DNA from: Bactrocera neohumeralis
Lineage: Eukaryota; Arthropoda; Insecta; Diptera; Tephritidae
Assembly: GCF_024586455.1 (NCBI RefSeq)
Contig: NC_065919.1
Coordinates: 37,734,839 to 37,798,838, forward strand
DNA length: 64,000 nucleotides
Reading direction: 5' to 3'
Of this stretch, positions 10,358-22,010 are shown one piece after another (position 1 is the first letter of the stretch; every line of letters begins with the position of its first letter). Made by a program: the position numbers and the translations under genes. The notes beneath the pieces are model-generated. The model saw only the letters and a program-made list of their open reading frames with translations. It was not told the origin of the DNA and did no database searches.

Positions 10358-11819
10358 TATTAGAGATGCATATGAGGTTTAGACTAGACTTCATTTATAT
10401 TGAGTATAATTTTTTAACTTGTAAGAAAATTGGTCAATGTAATTTAAATAGAATATCACACATTTTGACCAACCTAAAAGTCAGGTAGAAAGTCGGAAAT
10501 TATTAAATAGGCTATTTTGGGAGCAAAGAAATTGAATGGCTGATTGCATTAACTATTTCCATTGCTCAGATACATACAGTTAAATTTTCACCAATTTTAT
10601 CCATTTAAGGCAAAACGATAACTGTTATTACAAAAACACACTCTATTTTCAGTAAAAAAGCCATTGGCATAAGAGTCCACATGGGGGTTTGAACAGCTGT
10701 AATTCGATTTTGACAATTTTTGGTCATGAGGTGGCAAATGTTAAAGGCACAATTCGTAAAACATTTTTAATCTGATATATTCATTGGTGCTTGATTTGTA
10801 TACCGAATAATGAAAGAATCATATGGACCGCAAAGTATTACCGTAAATATGGGGAGTACATTTGTGAAAAGGTGGTCTGTCCATTATGGAGAAATTGGAA
10901 ACATAGGAAGAGGGAATCACGTGACATCCGTGGAAAAATATAGTTTAGAGGTTTTTGAGATATTACATTAATATCTTTAGGTTGTTGTGGCTACATATTT
11001 TTGAAAAATTTCTACCGCGTTACGCCTGCCTGTAAAATGTGCTGAGCGTAAAGATCAACATTATTTTCATGAGCGCGCATACATTATATTGTTTTATGTT
11101 GATTCTGCATAAGAGAGAATTATGAATATTATAAAATTAGCTTTGGTTCTCAAATTTTTTTCAGCAATATATTTTTTTACTTCAAAAAATTTAGTTTAAG
11201 GCGAATATTATATTAGCTGCTATTTGGGGTTAACTCAAATTGGCCAAACAAGGTGGTCGCTTTATAAGCGATGCGTCCACCGTTGTTTAACAGATGGGGT
11301 AGACAAACGGATATTAACTACCCCACTAAATCGACCGCTGAGATCATCTACATTAATTAAATTGCCACAGAGAGTGCATAATTAAATCAAAGACATCACT
11401 GAATGTACGTTTTATCTTGATGGCCTTGGTCAAAGACCAAATTGGTTATTTTATTCGTTTGCTGTTTGTCCGCAATGATTATCAGCCCTTAATATGGCCA
11501 CAACAGTGGCATTAGGTGAGTGGCTACTGCTGCTTGTCACTTGTTGCTATCACCGTGCTCAGCTGGCTGGCAGCAAATAAACAAATGCAACTAATGCAGA
11601 GAATGCATTGCATTCGCCGCTTTGATTTGTTTGGTGCTTGCTGTACTCGTGCATGATTTCAATTTCCTTTTTCGTAGCGTTCGTTCCTTTGCACTTCTTT
11701 CGATTGCATTTTCATGAAAGTAATGCGATCACGCAGAAATAGCAATGATTCATAACACTAACTGGCTTACCGTTGTCCATGTGTGGCGCACTCAGTGTAC
11801 CACATTTACATCGCATATC
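10358..11819. other. Gene-free stretch with a diverged mini-me type B piece
   Basis: About 10595-10870 resembles the type B body at 31545-31830: the TTTTCACCAATTTTATCCAT block, GGTCATGAGGTGGCA and CTGATATATTCATTGGTGCT occur in the same order. No end is present. The rest, including 10900-11819, has no gene that I can support. Confidence 0.4.
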
Positions 11820-12612
11820 AACTAAAAATTAGTAGTTGAAAAAAAAACACTCGTTTTGCCGCTACAAAGACGTTGGGTATCGATGTTTGGGTATCACATG
11901 AATTGTGTGTGGTAAATTTAATGGAACTAACATTTGCGATTCTTTGTTGAAACGAAATGAAATCGAAACATTTCTGAAGCAAATGGTAACAGGAGACGAA
12001 AATTGAATCAAACACGACAATAATGTGCGAAAAAGATCGTGGTCCAAGTGTGGCAAAGTTCAACAAATGGTCGCAAAGCCAAGATTGATGCCTCGAAAGG
12101 TTATGCTGAGTGTTTGGTGGGATTGGAAAGGAATAATCCACTGTGAGCTGCTCCAGCCTGGTCGAACGATTGATTCTACATTTTACTGTAAACAACTGAT
12201 GAGATTGTAGCAAGCAATCGAAAAAAGCGGCCAAAACTGATCAACAGAAAGGGTTTCGTTTTTCATCAGGACATCGCTAGACCACACACATCTTTAATGA
12301 CTCGGCAAAAACTGGGAGAACTTGGCTGGGAAATTTTGATGCATCATATAGCCCTGACCTTACACCATCGGACTACCATTTGTTTCGATGAATGCAGAGC
12401 TCCCTTAATGGAGTAAAGTTAGCTGTGAAAGTTACTTTTCGCAGTTTTTCGCCCAGAAACCAGAAAAGTTTTACACTGATGGAATAATATCTCTAGCGGA
12501 AAAATGGCAAAAAGTGGGCAATCAAAATGGTACATATTTGGTTCATCAAAATTCATTATAAATATAAAAAAATAAGTTGAAGTTTGATTAAAAATACGCA
12601 AAGACTACCTTA
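11820..12612 (+). pseudogene. Mariner transposase, mellifera-like, heavily decayed
   Basis: The clearest part is 12025-12210 (KRSWSKCGKVQQMVAKPRL, then KVMLSVWWDWKGIIHCELLQ). This is the mariner core between the first and second catalytic Asp. Upstream, a broken frame resembles RLGIDVWV-type sequence and a VTGDE-type site (about 11865-12005). Downstream, frames read RPHTS-like, KLGELGWEILMHH-like and DGIISLAEKWQKVGNQNGTY (to about 12530). Several stops and shifts separate them. The 3' end at 12612 matches the end of the MITE at 9855. No 5' end was found, so the copy is 5'-truncated. Confidence 0.8.
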
Positions 12613-13559
12613 TTTAAGCCACCCGACTGCCTCTAGCGTTGAATGGAGGCTCCCATGGGGGGCGCACGCAATCTGATATGGCTTGACGTTCGTATTTCGC
12701 CAAATCATTTTTTCTCCATATCTTAATGTTGTTGCTCGCCAAATCATTTTTTCTTATGTTAATTTTGATGCTTTATTAACAATATAAATCACGATGTGTT
12801 CTGAAAATATTGTAGCTCTAGTCCAGTTTATGAGAACCTCATTTTACAGTGTGTTAACTTCTTTTGGATTTATGAAGAGTAACTAAGAAAGAAAATACAT
12901 TTGATTTTGCAATTATTTAAGTTCCAGTAGTTTCGTTAACTCTGTTAATAAAATGAAACTCAAATTTTTTGTATGGAATGGTAAAGAAATTTCGTTCATT
13001 CTTCTGCTTTTGGTTGGTCGCCAAAGTGATGAATTCATCTCGCCTTTCTCTATACAGCTTTGGCAAAAAGCGTTCGGCAAAACATTTAGCCGCACCGCGT
13101 AAGCCTTTATTGAGCAATGTAACACGAATAGCTGCTGTGTTATTCGACACTTCGCTTGATGTTTTTTTGTGATACTTCCTCCCGCCCAGGTTGACGAGCG
13201 GCAATCGTGAACCCGGAACGACAGAAAATTGGTTTTAAAAAAGTTTATCTTAAGCTGCATCAGGACATCGAAACAAAATTTCACACAGTTTAAGAATTAG
13301 ATTAAAGTTTATAATTATTAAATGTTACTTGTTAAGAGTAGATAAAATAAATTTTTTTAATGGTAAAACTAGTGAGTCTGTTAGATCAAATTTAGGAATG
13401 AAAATTGAAATCATGACATACATATACTGGAATGGTTCGTTTAACTCAAAATTTGTTCTAGAAAATTTTAAAGGAAACGTTAAAATTAATATCAGATAAG
13501 AGATATGGACACAAACTGACCCATTCATGAGTTTTACGAGAAATATAGCATCTCCCTAC
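12613..13559. other. Stretch holding only the unassigned frame
   Basis: Apart from the 95-codon minus-strand frame at 12917-13204, I see no gene or repeat end here. About 12650-12780 contains two similar blocks (cgccaaatcattttttct at about 12697 and 12738), a short direct repeat. Confidence 0.35.
12917..13204 (-). CDS. Unrecognised 95-codon frame with coding-like character
   Basis: The minus strand reads 95 codons without a stop, rich in charged residues (RKYHKKTSSEVSNNTAAIRV, then RGAAKCFAERFLPKLYRERR). Unlike most short frames nearby it is not low-complexity, and its codons look protein-like. I do not recognise a family. It could be an exon of a diverged host gene or a piece of an unrecognised TE protein. 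The Met at 13204 is only the first in frame; a longer reading upstream is in another frame. A stop follows at about 12917-12919. No splice site was assigned. Confidence 0.3.
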   Translation of the reverse strand: MPLVNLGGRKYHKKTSSEVSNNTAAIRVTLLNKGLRGAAKCFAERFLPKLYRERRDEFITLATNQKQKNERNFFTIPYKKFEFHFINRVNETTGT

Positions 13560-15915
13560 GACTGACCTGTCGGGAGATTTATATCACAAACGGTTAATGA
13601 AGAGGAAAATTTAAAACTGGAATCCCAATGCAAATGACTTCAGGCAAAAAATAAAAAAAGAGTTTGAACGGGACTTAACTTATCCGAATGGACTTGGTAA
13701 CTAGGGTTCCAAACCACAGAAGCATACTGTGGAAGGCCTCAAGAGAGACGTAAAAGAATTTTGAAGCGGATCTAAATTCTTTAGACCAACGTTTAACAAA
13801 ACTAAGAGCGCCTTTAGCTTTAAAACCCGTGGAAGATACGTGAAGATTAAAGTTGAGTTTGGGGTCCATAGTTACTCCCAGATCAACAAAACTGCATAAG
13901 AGAAACCTAAAGTTTTGTACCTATGAGTCAGGGTAACAGCTCTATCGTGAAAAGCAAATCGTTTTACATTTTTACAAGGTTCAATGGCATGTCATTTTAT
14001 CACACCAAGAAACTAGGTTGTTTAAGTCGGTTTGCAGAATCTTTTCGCTGCTTAACATATGTTTTAAAAAGTTTTAGCATCGGCATATAATAAAACTTTT
14101 GAAAACTTAACAACAGATGATATGTCGTTAATAAATAACAGAACTTGGACCAGATGCACCACAAGGAACGCCTGATTGGAACATTGATGATGTCAGAAAA
14201 AGTATCTTTAAATATGACTTGTTGTTTAGAAAATCCATTTTAGAAATATTGGTTGAAAACCAAGAAGATCAAGTTTATTCAAAAGAATTGAATGGTTTAC
14301 TTTATCAAAAGCTTTACTAAAATCTGTATATATAACATCGGTATTCTTATTCTCCCCAAAGCCCGTTGATACATGTGATACAAATTCAAGCAAATTAGTT
14401 GTGGAAATTTCCTTTCCAAACCATGCTATAACAAGAAATTAGTGGAGAGATCCGGAAAATGTCGTCTGTTATAATTGCTTCAAAAGTTTAGTGTGAGACA
14501 ACTTTGTGTATTCCCCTATTTTTAATAGATGACCTAAATCCACTCTTATGCAAAAAATATAAATGACTTTTTCCAATATTGAAATAAGAGTCTTAAGAGT
14601 TAAATAGTTTTGTTAGGGGTTGGTATATATATTTGGCACATTTCTTAAGAAAGCATGAGGAAATCATATCTGGGCCGTAATTGTATGATCGTTCTAACAT
14701 ATTTAACTGATTTAAGACAACTGCTTCAAATGGTAGGTGCAGACAGAAATCGGACAAAACTTGTGCTGATGCGAACATTTTGTAGCGATTTTGAAGAGTA
14801 ATCGGACCTAAAGAATAACATATTAGAAATGGTGTGATTGTCCTGGACATACTAGACTTATATTTTTATAGCGGACGGAAAAATTAGAAATCCTGCGTTT
14901 GGAGTTGACGAAACCATAAAACAATTTTGGATTACGTATAATATTATTTTTACTTTATTTATATAATTACGATAACATATTTGTTAAGTTCAGCAAATTA
15001 TCGACGCAATTTAGAATATTTTGAATAGTTAGCAACTAAACCAGTTTTTTAAAAAGTTTAAAAGCACGAGATTTTCTATTTTTTTAATGTACATAATTCT
15101 TTGGAAAACCATAAATTAGAGCTCATTCTTTGAGAACAACACACTTCGGAACATATTTTTCAAATAAGTTTACAATAGTTTCATTAAAGTAAAGCACTAA
15201 ATTCAATATTGCCACTGTAATCTGGCCAAAGTTATTTTAGAAAGTCGCCATTAATTTCTTAAAATTAGCTTTCAAGTTGGCACCGAAAACAAAGGTCTTG
15301 TATTATTATAAGCAAAAGTTGGCTATGATTTCGATGTTAATTTCCAAAGCAGGATGATACCGTCCTCTGGCCGAACTAAAGGATCACATCGGACAACAGA
15401 GAACATTTTATCGACGTAAACTAGAAAGAGCTTACCAAATTCATTTGAAATTAAATTAATTTGGTTAAGAATAGGGATGGTGTGATCATCAATAGATTTC
15501 CATGATACGCACTATAAGTTGAAATCTCCCAAAACAATCATGGAATCAATTATCATTAACCATTGAGAAACATTACTTATTAATGTAGCATGCTGCATAT
15601 ATACAGATATGTCAGAGGGAGGCGCAAATACGAATGCCTTAAATTCAATGAAGTCTGCATACGGAACATCGACTTCTTCAGATGGAATTGAAGAATGAAC
15701 AGCAAACAAGACGCCACCTCCTTTTCTGTTCAGCCGGTCGTATCTAAAGATTTCGAATTCGCTGTTGAATATTTCGTTATCAAAAATGTGGGGCTTTAGC
15801 CAAGTTTCTGTCAAAGCAATGATTTTAAAGTTGCAATGAATGCTATTTAGATACAAATCAGTAAGTTTTGTATTAAGCCCTCTAACATTTTGATAATAAA
15901 CAATCAGCGAATTAT
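13560..15915 (-). pseudogene. CR1-like non-LTR retrotransposon ORF2 (endonuclease + RT)
   Basis: Reading down the minus strand: an APE-type endonuclease begins near 15915 (YYQNVRGLN, IIALTETWLKPHIFDNEIF, RYDRLNRKGGGVLFA, and IVLGDFNL at about 15512). A decayed linker follows with KKSRAF-like and NPKLFYGFVNSK-like segments (15440-14900). The start of the RT fingers is at 14850-14593 (SYNYGPDMISSCFLKKCAKY, a degraded GPDGIPS motif). The RT C-terminus is at 13869-13600 (DPKLNFNLHVSSTGFKAKGA). The YADD catalytic region was not found intact, and the frame is broken many times. The protein would nick target DNA and copy the element's RNA at the nick. ORF1 lies just upstream at 16719-15960. Confidence 0.8.
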
Positions 15916-15959
15916 TGCTAATTAGTTTTTTGTATCAACGGGATTTCTTGGCATTTTAG

Positions 15960-16719
15960 TGATAACTACAGGGGGCTTTTCACGTTTGTGCTCGAATTCG
16001 CACACAAAGACCCCATATGGCCAGAATCAGTTGTCAAGTATCAATTGAAAATTGTCAGCGGATACGTCGATCTTAAACGAGGAAATATCCCTGTTGTATT
16101 TGAAATTAAATTTACGGATGTCTGTATCTATCGTTTTTAATTTCGACGAGATGTAACTGTTTATATCCTCGACTGTGGTATCCGCAGCAAGTCTCGAGAT
16201 AAAAATTGCTTTTTTTCCGCGGTATTACAAAAGTTTTTATTAGCTGACTTGGAGGTATTTGAGGCGGATCTTGAATTTTCCGCTTACCGTATTCAGTTAC
16301 AGTTTTCTCTGTTTCCTGAGCAGACGGAACCTTCTCTCCCTTGAGGACGAGGGCATACTTTTAAGAAAGATACAGTGATATCTTCATCAGACGGACGTTC
16401 TCGGTTAGGTTTGGGATTCTCATCCCGAGTATTTAGGCATTGAAATGATTGAAACAGCGTTTCATAATGCCTAAATTTTTCAGCAAGGGTTTCAAGCTTT
16501 CGACCAATCTCCTTGAAACCATTGCTGCTTAAAAACTTCTGCAAAATTTCAGTTGGTCTGCATTTCAAACAAGACCAGCAAGCCCTATTCAAGAATGGAA
16601 TCCAAAATCCTACCTGTCAGTCCAGCACATTTAAGATGGGCAAGCCCATCACAAAGCCAACAAGAAACATAGCGTTCCGACTCGCCTTTCACAGAGCAGT
16701 TCGGAAAGTTACAAGTCAT
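15960..16719 (-). pseudogene. CR1-like ORF1 with PHD-type zinc finger
   Basis: From the Met at 16719 the frame reads MTCNFPNCSVKGE, then YVSCWLCDGLAHLKCAGL, and after a frameshift near 16590 WSCLKCR. The Cys/His spacing (C-x4-C, C-x2-C, H-x2-C, C-x2-C) is that of a PHD finger, which occurs at the N-terminus of some CR1-clade ORF1 proteins. A coiled-coil-like segment follows (IGRKLETLAEKFRHYETLFQ, about 16510-16440). The C-terminal part is frame-broken (a VFVCEF-like stretch near 16000). The ORF2 endonuclease begins about 45 bp later, as expected for the two ORFs of one element. ORF1 proteins bind the element RNA. Confidence 0.7.
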
Positions 16720-16739
16720 AATGAACAAAAACAGTATTA

Positions 16740-17533
16740 AAAAAAAATATAGAAAATGTTAGATAATAAAAGTAAAAAGCGCGATGACAAAAATATTTAT
16801 AACAAATGAATGCAATAAAATAGTTAGTTATCAAAAAAACAACCAATGTAGCTTTTGAGATGCACTGTAACACCAGAAGTAAGAAACTCGCGATCTGCTG
16901 TGGACAAAGATGGAAATGAATAAAAACAAGAAAGAAATTTAAGTAAGCAATATAAATTAACACTAACAATTGCACTATTTAAAATGTAGCAACAAAAACA
17001 AATTGAAAATGACTCGGCGCAATAATTAAAATTAGCCAGAACAGAATTAAAGTAAAATCAATTGCTTCACTAGCACAATATAACACTGATACTTATCTTA
17101 AAAGATCAGTTAATACAAAAATTTTCACAATAAAGTTTTAAATATAAATTAAATAAATTCGCCAGAGCACCAAATTTACAGCTGAGCACGAGAAGGGTTG
17201 CCAGATTATATGATTCTAAGAGCAAATAGTTCAAAGAAACTTTTTTGGTTCACTTTGTCCAAGGCTACACTTTAAGATGAGAACGGAATACCGACTCGCT
17301 TTCAATCGGATGAAATAGGGATAAGGTTCAGGAATGGTATAATTTTAAATTGTGCCGAATTTAGTGCAGACAATGTGCGAAAATGTATATAAGAGTGCCG
17401 AAATGTATCAAGTTCGAATAAATTTTCAATAAATAACAAACAATTGACTAGGACAAACATCGAATAAAGTCTTAAACCTGAATCTTGAAAGAAAATTTGA
17501 TTCTACATTTTGTTTTGATTAAATTGTATATAA
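16740..17533. other. AT-rich flank upstream of the CR1-like element
   Basis: This probably includes the 5' UTR of the minus-strand CR1-like element, but no boundary or target duplication was seen. I found no gene. Confidence 0.35.
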
Positions 17534-18978
17534 CAAGTAAGTTCGGGTGCAGGATGATGGAGTCATGTGTAGAAGTTCACGCAAGTGAGGAAAGTTCTCT
17601 GATCGCCAATCACTTGGGAGTGGCCAGAAACGATCTTTTACATATGGCTCAAGTAGCTGACGTACTCCGGTCTTTGACCAAGTAACCTCTGGGTAGCCTA
17701 AAAACATCCGTTAGAAGGCGAAACAGCCCCTCGGCAGGGTTGTGCGCTGGGTTTGGGACCCGCCACGTAAAAAACACCCCCAATGAAAAGTAACAACCAG
17801 CCTCGGATGAGAGACCCCTTTTTGATGACGACCATGGCAAACGAAATAAGGACAACGATTTGAGGGCATGTACCTGGAATGTCCGGTCGTCTAGCCACAA
17901 TCCGCATCAAAGCGAGGTTTTTCAACATATCGCTGATTTGCGCTCACGCCCCGACGGAAGAGAAAGACGCCGATGTGACCAAAGATGCATTCTATGCCCG
18001 CCACGATGTCAAAATCGTGATTGGCGACTTTAACGCCAGGGTGGGCTTTGGCGCAACGGTCGGTAAATTCAGCGTCCACTAGGAAACATCCCCAAATGGG
18101 TTGAGGCTGATCGACATCGCCGGCGCCCGAAATATGGTTATCTGTAGCACTAGATTCCAGCACAAGGAAATACATCAAGCTACCTGGCTGTCTCCGGATC
18201 GAAAAGCCACCAACCAGATCGATCATGTTGTGATAAACGGAAGACACGTCTCCAGTGTTCTAGACGGGCTTTCGCTCCGAGGTCCTAACATCGACTCGGA
18301 CTACTATCTTGTTGCAGCCAAGATTCGCACCCGCCTCTGTGCAGCAAAAAACGCACGTCAACAAACACAAAGAAGGTTCGACATCGAAGCTGCAATCACA
18401 AAAAATGCGCCAGACAGCAGAAAATTTTCTACTTGCCAGAGCGTCTCCTGCTCTCTAGCAGTGAGAGGCCAAAATGCGTGAGTGTGAAGAGCTTGACAAG
18501 CGAGCCGACAGGGGCAATGCTCGAAAATTTCACAAAAAATGCGCCAACTAACAGAAGGTTTCAAGACCGGAGCATACTCTTGTAGAACCCCCAAAGGTGA
18601 TCTAGTAACCGATGACCAGAGCGTACTAAAATTCTGGAGGGAACACTTCTTCAGGCTGCTGAATAGCAGTGAATGCATATCGCCAGGAGAAGGCGAACCC
18701 GATTCCTTAATCGATGACGATGGAGCAGACGTTCCATTGCCCGACCATGAAGAAGTTCGAATAGCAATTACCCGCCTGAAAAGCAACAAAGCAGCGGGGG
18801 CCGATGGATTGCCTGCCGAGCTGTTCAGGCGCGATAAGGAGCATACATCAGCTTCTTTGTAAAATATGGTCGGATGAAAGCATGCCCAACGATTGGAATT
18901 TAAGTGTGCCAAATCACAAAAAGGGAGACCCCTGAGACAATCTGCGCCAACTTCCGTGGGATAAGCCACCTCAACATT
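17534..18978 (+). pseudogene. RTE-like non-LTR retrotransposon, endonuclease and RT start
   Basis: A type B mini-me end (ACAAGTAAGTTCGGGTGCA) at 17534-17552 abuts the fragment. The endonuclease starts at about 17866 (ACTWNVRS), loses a segment, then reads RFFNISLICAHAPTEEKDAD and HDVKIVIGDFNARVGFG (17912-18050). Next come RNMVICSTRFQHKEIHQATW and KATNQIDHVVINGRHVSS (to about 18260), the later metal-site region. The connection domain is broken at 18360-18480. At 18539-18860 the RT begins (LPDHEEVRIAITRLKSNKAA, GADGLPAELF). Frames then fail, and a remnant of KIWSDESMPNDWN and KKGDP leads to the end near 18978. Fragments with the middle and C-terminal parts of a similar RT lie at 48137-48428 and 43140-43700. 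Confidence 0.8.
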
Positions 18979-19591
18979 ACGCATGTACCACGGTGAACAC
19001 GTAATTGTTCTAAGTATTTTCGATTGGAACCTTTGTATACGTATTATATCAATATTAGTTGCACAAGTCGTACCCCACAGTTGAATGCCATACATCCAAA
19101 TCGGCTTTATGACCGCATTACAGATATGCGAGTAAAAGCACTTTATTGTCTAGACCAGTGTTTCCCAAAGTGGGCGATAACGCCCCCTTGTGGGCGCTGC
19201 AGGTATCAAGGGGGCGGTAAGAGACCCAGAAAGAAAATGGGGGCGTTGTGTAGAGGCCTGGGGGGTTATTTGTAATTTTATTTAGCTAGGAGGCCTCTTA
19301 GACAACGACTACAAGAGCTCTCGACTCTCAACAACAACTTGTGATCATCAACTAATATGAATTAAAAAATTGCTCAAATTCGGTTCTATATTTCTCTCCG
19401 CGTAGTTCATATATCTGTCCTATTTTATTGAATATAGAAAAAATTAAAATCATGTCAATCGGTCGCTCCGTTTCATAACGGGGCATCTCGACAGGATAGA
19501 ATTTATAGAATACTAACTGTCAAACGTATTGCTATTGCCATTGACAAATCTGTATTTGCTATCATAATATAATCATTTGCGCAAAGGTGTA

Positions 19592-19851
19592 GGGTAGGTA
19601 GGTTCGAGCTGATGTAGCGAATGCTTTGAGCTCTTGAATAATTTATTTTATCACTTGCGAAACGACGTCGGGTAGGTAGCTGATGTAGCGCACGTTTTGA
19701 GCTTTTGAACTCCTTAAATATTTTATGTGGAAAATAAAAAAAGGATAAAGATCCTTTTTTTTACAAATGTATTTCTTGGAGAAATAAGATAATAAAAATA
19801 AGAAAAGGAGAAAGATCCTTTTTTTACAAATGTATTTCTGGAAAAAATAAG
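19592..19851. repeat. Two tandem duplications in the hAT 5' region
   Basis: A unit of about 78 bp containing GGGTAGGTAG, GCTGATGTAGCG and TTTGAGCTCTTGAA occurs at 19592 and again at 19670. Just downstream a unit of about 64 bp, containing AAAGATCCTTTTTT and ACAAATGTATTTCT, occurs at 19741 and 19805. Both lie between the left end and the transposase start. Confidence 0.75.
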
Positions 19852-19997
19852 AATTAATAATTGTGCTTAAGCATTCCTATATAAACAATGTAATATTTAT
19901 TTTATATTCATTTGTGGTTTTGCGCGCAATAGATGAGCATTACTTACGCCTCCTTTACACTACTCGCGAAGTTAAACGTATTTCTCAAAGCAAAACA

Positions 19998-22010
19998 ATG
20001 TCCGAAGTAAAAAAAGAGACGGCAATACTGTGCGGAATACATTAAATTCGGATTCATTGAAAATCCCACAAACCCATCCTCGCCTTTGTGTCTTCTATGT
20101 CTAAAAACATTTTCGAATGAAGCAATGAAGCCTTCAAGACTGCAAGATCATTTGAATAAAATGCATCCAGATAAGAGAGACAAGAATGTAGTATATTTTC
20201 AAGACCTAAAGAAGAAGCATAATACTCAGCCAAGTGTAGCAAAACTATTTTCTGCGGCTGCCAAGCAAGATGACGACGGACTTCGAGTTTCGTACAATAT
20301 CTCCTTGTTAATTGCTCAAAAGGCAAACCACATAACATCGTAGAAGAGTTAATATTGCCAGCAATAAATGATATAATAATAATAAACCGGCTACCGTGCT
20401 TCAATAAACCATTGAAGAATCATTGTACGATCACCTGCGGTCAAATCAATTTTCAATTCAGCTGGATGAGTCCACTTTACCATCTAATGAAGCATTGTTG
20501 TTGTCTTACGTGAGCTTTATTAAAGATGAGAAAATATGTGAAGAACTATTATTTGATAGAAATTTAGAGACCGATACAAAAGGCGAAACCATATTCAATA
20601 TATTGGAAAAGTTTTGCAATGAGAAAGAAATTCCTTTGAAAAATATTATTTCAGTTGCTACGGATGGCGCTCCGGCTATGACAGGGTGCCATAAAGGCTT
20701 CATAGCGTACTTCAAAAATAAAATTCCAGATGTCCTTGGTGTACATTGCGTTATTCATAGACAACATTTAGTTGCTAGAAACTTAAGTGAAAAACTATTT
20801 CAATCACTGCAATATGTCATCAAAGCAGTCAATAAAATCCGCAACAGCTCTTTGAATGATAGATTATTTCATCAGCTTTGTGCTACTAATGACGAGGATT
20901 TCAATCGTTTGTTGTTTCATACTGAAGTTCGTTGGCTATCAAGAATCAATTGTCTGACTCGATTCTACAACCTGTTTGACTCTGTTATAGAGTTTTTGGA
21001 AACTAAAGATCCAGAATTTGAAGACAAGCTCATAACATCAAAGAATGATATAGCTTACATGACAGACCTGTATAAATTATTCAACGACATGAATCTCCAA
21101 CTGCAAGGCGATAAACTAAATTTAATTAAAACAAAAAACATTGTTGCTGCTTTCGCAGCCAAACTGCTTCTACACAAAAGGAATCTGGGCAGACGTGAGT
21201 TTCACAATTTTCCGAATTTATCAGTATCATGGGAATGCCTGAAGAAAACGACGAATTGTTTGCCTTGACATGCTATAGTAGTTTGATATATAAAAAACTT
21301 AGTAGGGTACGGGGCCACACCCACTTTTCCAAAACAACACGTCCAAATATGCCCCTCCCTAATGCGATTATTTGTGCCAAATTTCACTTTAATATCTTTA
21401 TTTATGGCTTAGTTATGACACTTTATAGCTTTTCGGTTTCCGCCATTTTGTGGGCGTGGCAGTGGGCCGGTTTTGCCCATCTTCGAACTTAACCTTCTTA
21501 TGGAGCCAAGGAATACGTGTACCAAGTTTCATCATGATATCTTAATTTTTACTCAAGTTACAGCTTGCACGGACGGACGGACGGACAGACAGACATCCGT
21601 ATTTCGACTCTACTCGTCGCCCTGATCACTTTGGTATACATAACCCTATATCTGACTCTTTTAGTTTTAGGATTTACAAACAACCGTCATGTGAACAAAA
21701 CTATAATACTCTCCTTAGCAACATTGTTGCGAGAGTATAAAAATGGATACCAAGAATTTTGGCTACAAAATCCGATCTCGCAATTGTACCCTTGATTGTG
21801 GTCAATCGTTCAACGATTCTTGATAGCATTCCGATCGTCATATTTGTGTGAACGTGGATTTAGTGCTCTGACAACACTGCTTACTGCTCTAAATAGAAAT
21901 CGTTTGCTTGTTACCGAACGTGGCGACTTGCGACTGTTCTTGAGTAAATTGGAACCTGATATTAACAAACTTTTTACAGCATCAGATTCATCCTTCACAT
22001 TAGTTTTTAT
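19998..22010 (+). pseudogene. hAT transposase (ZBED-like), disrupted
   Basis: MSEVKK at 19998 opens the reading. After a frameshift comes RQYCAEYIKFGFIENP and a BED zinc finger (CLLCLKTF... HLNKMH, about 20086-20165), which binds transposon ends. A break near 20340 precedes the catalytic region at 20423-21222: FSIQLDEST (first acidic residue), ISVATDGAPAMTG, GVHCVIHRQHLVA, and EVRWLSRINCLTRFYN. After RREFHNFPNLS a mini-me replaces about 70 residues. The frame resumes with NGYQEFWLQ and the C-terminal hAT dimerisation segment (SSYLCERGFSALTTLLT, then RGDLRLFLSKLEPDINKL, about 21830-21970). The cut-and-paste enzyme is therefore inactive here. ZBED5/SCAND3-like hAT proteins are the closest family I recognise. 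Confidence 0.85.
21227..21743 (+). mobile_element. mini-me-like element, type A, 5'-truncated, inside the hAT
   Basis: This carries the right half of type A: the GAAATGCCTGAAGAAAACGA block, GC-box sites at about 21310 and 21462, the GTCY run at 21567-21597, and the GTTGCGAGAGTATAAAA end. The left half and the left hairpin are missing. It lies between two parts of the hAT transposase, and the intervening transposase codons are gone, so insertion was accompanied or followed by a deletion. Confidence 0.8.
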
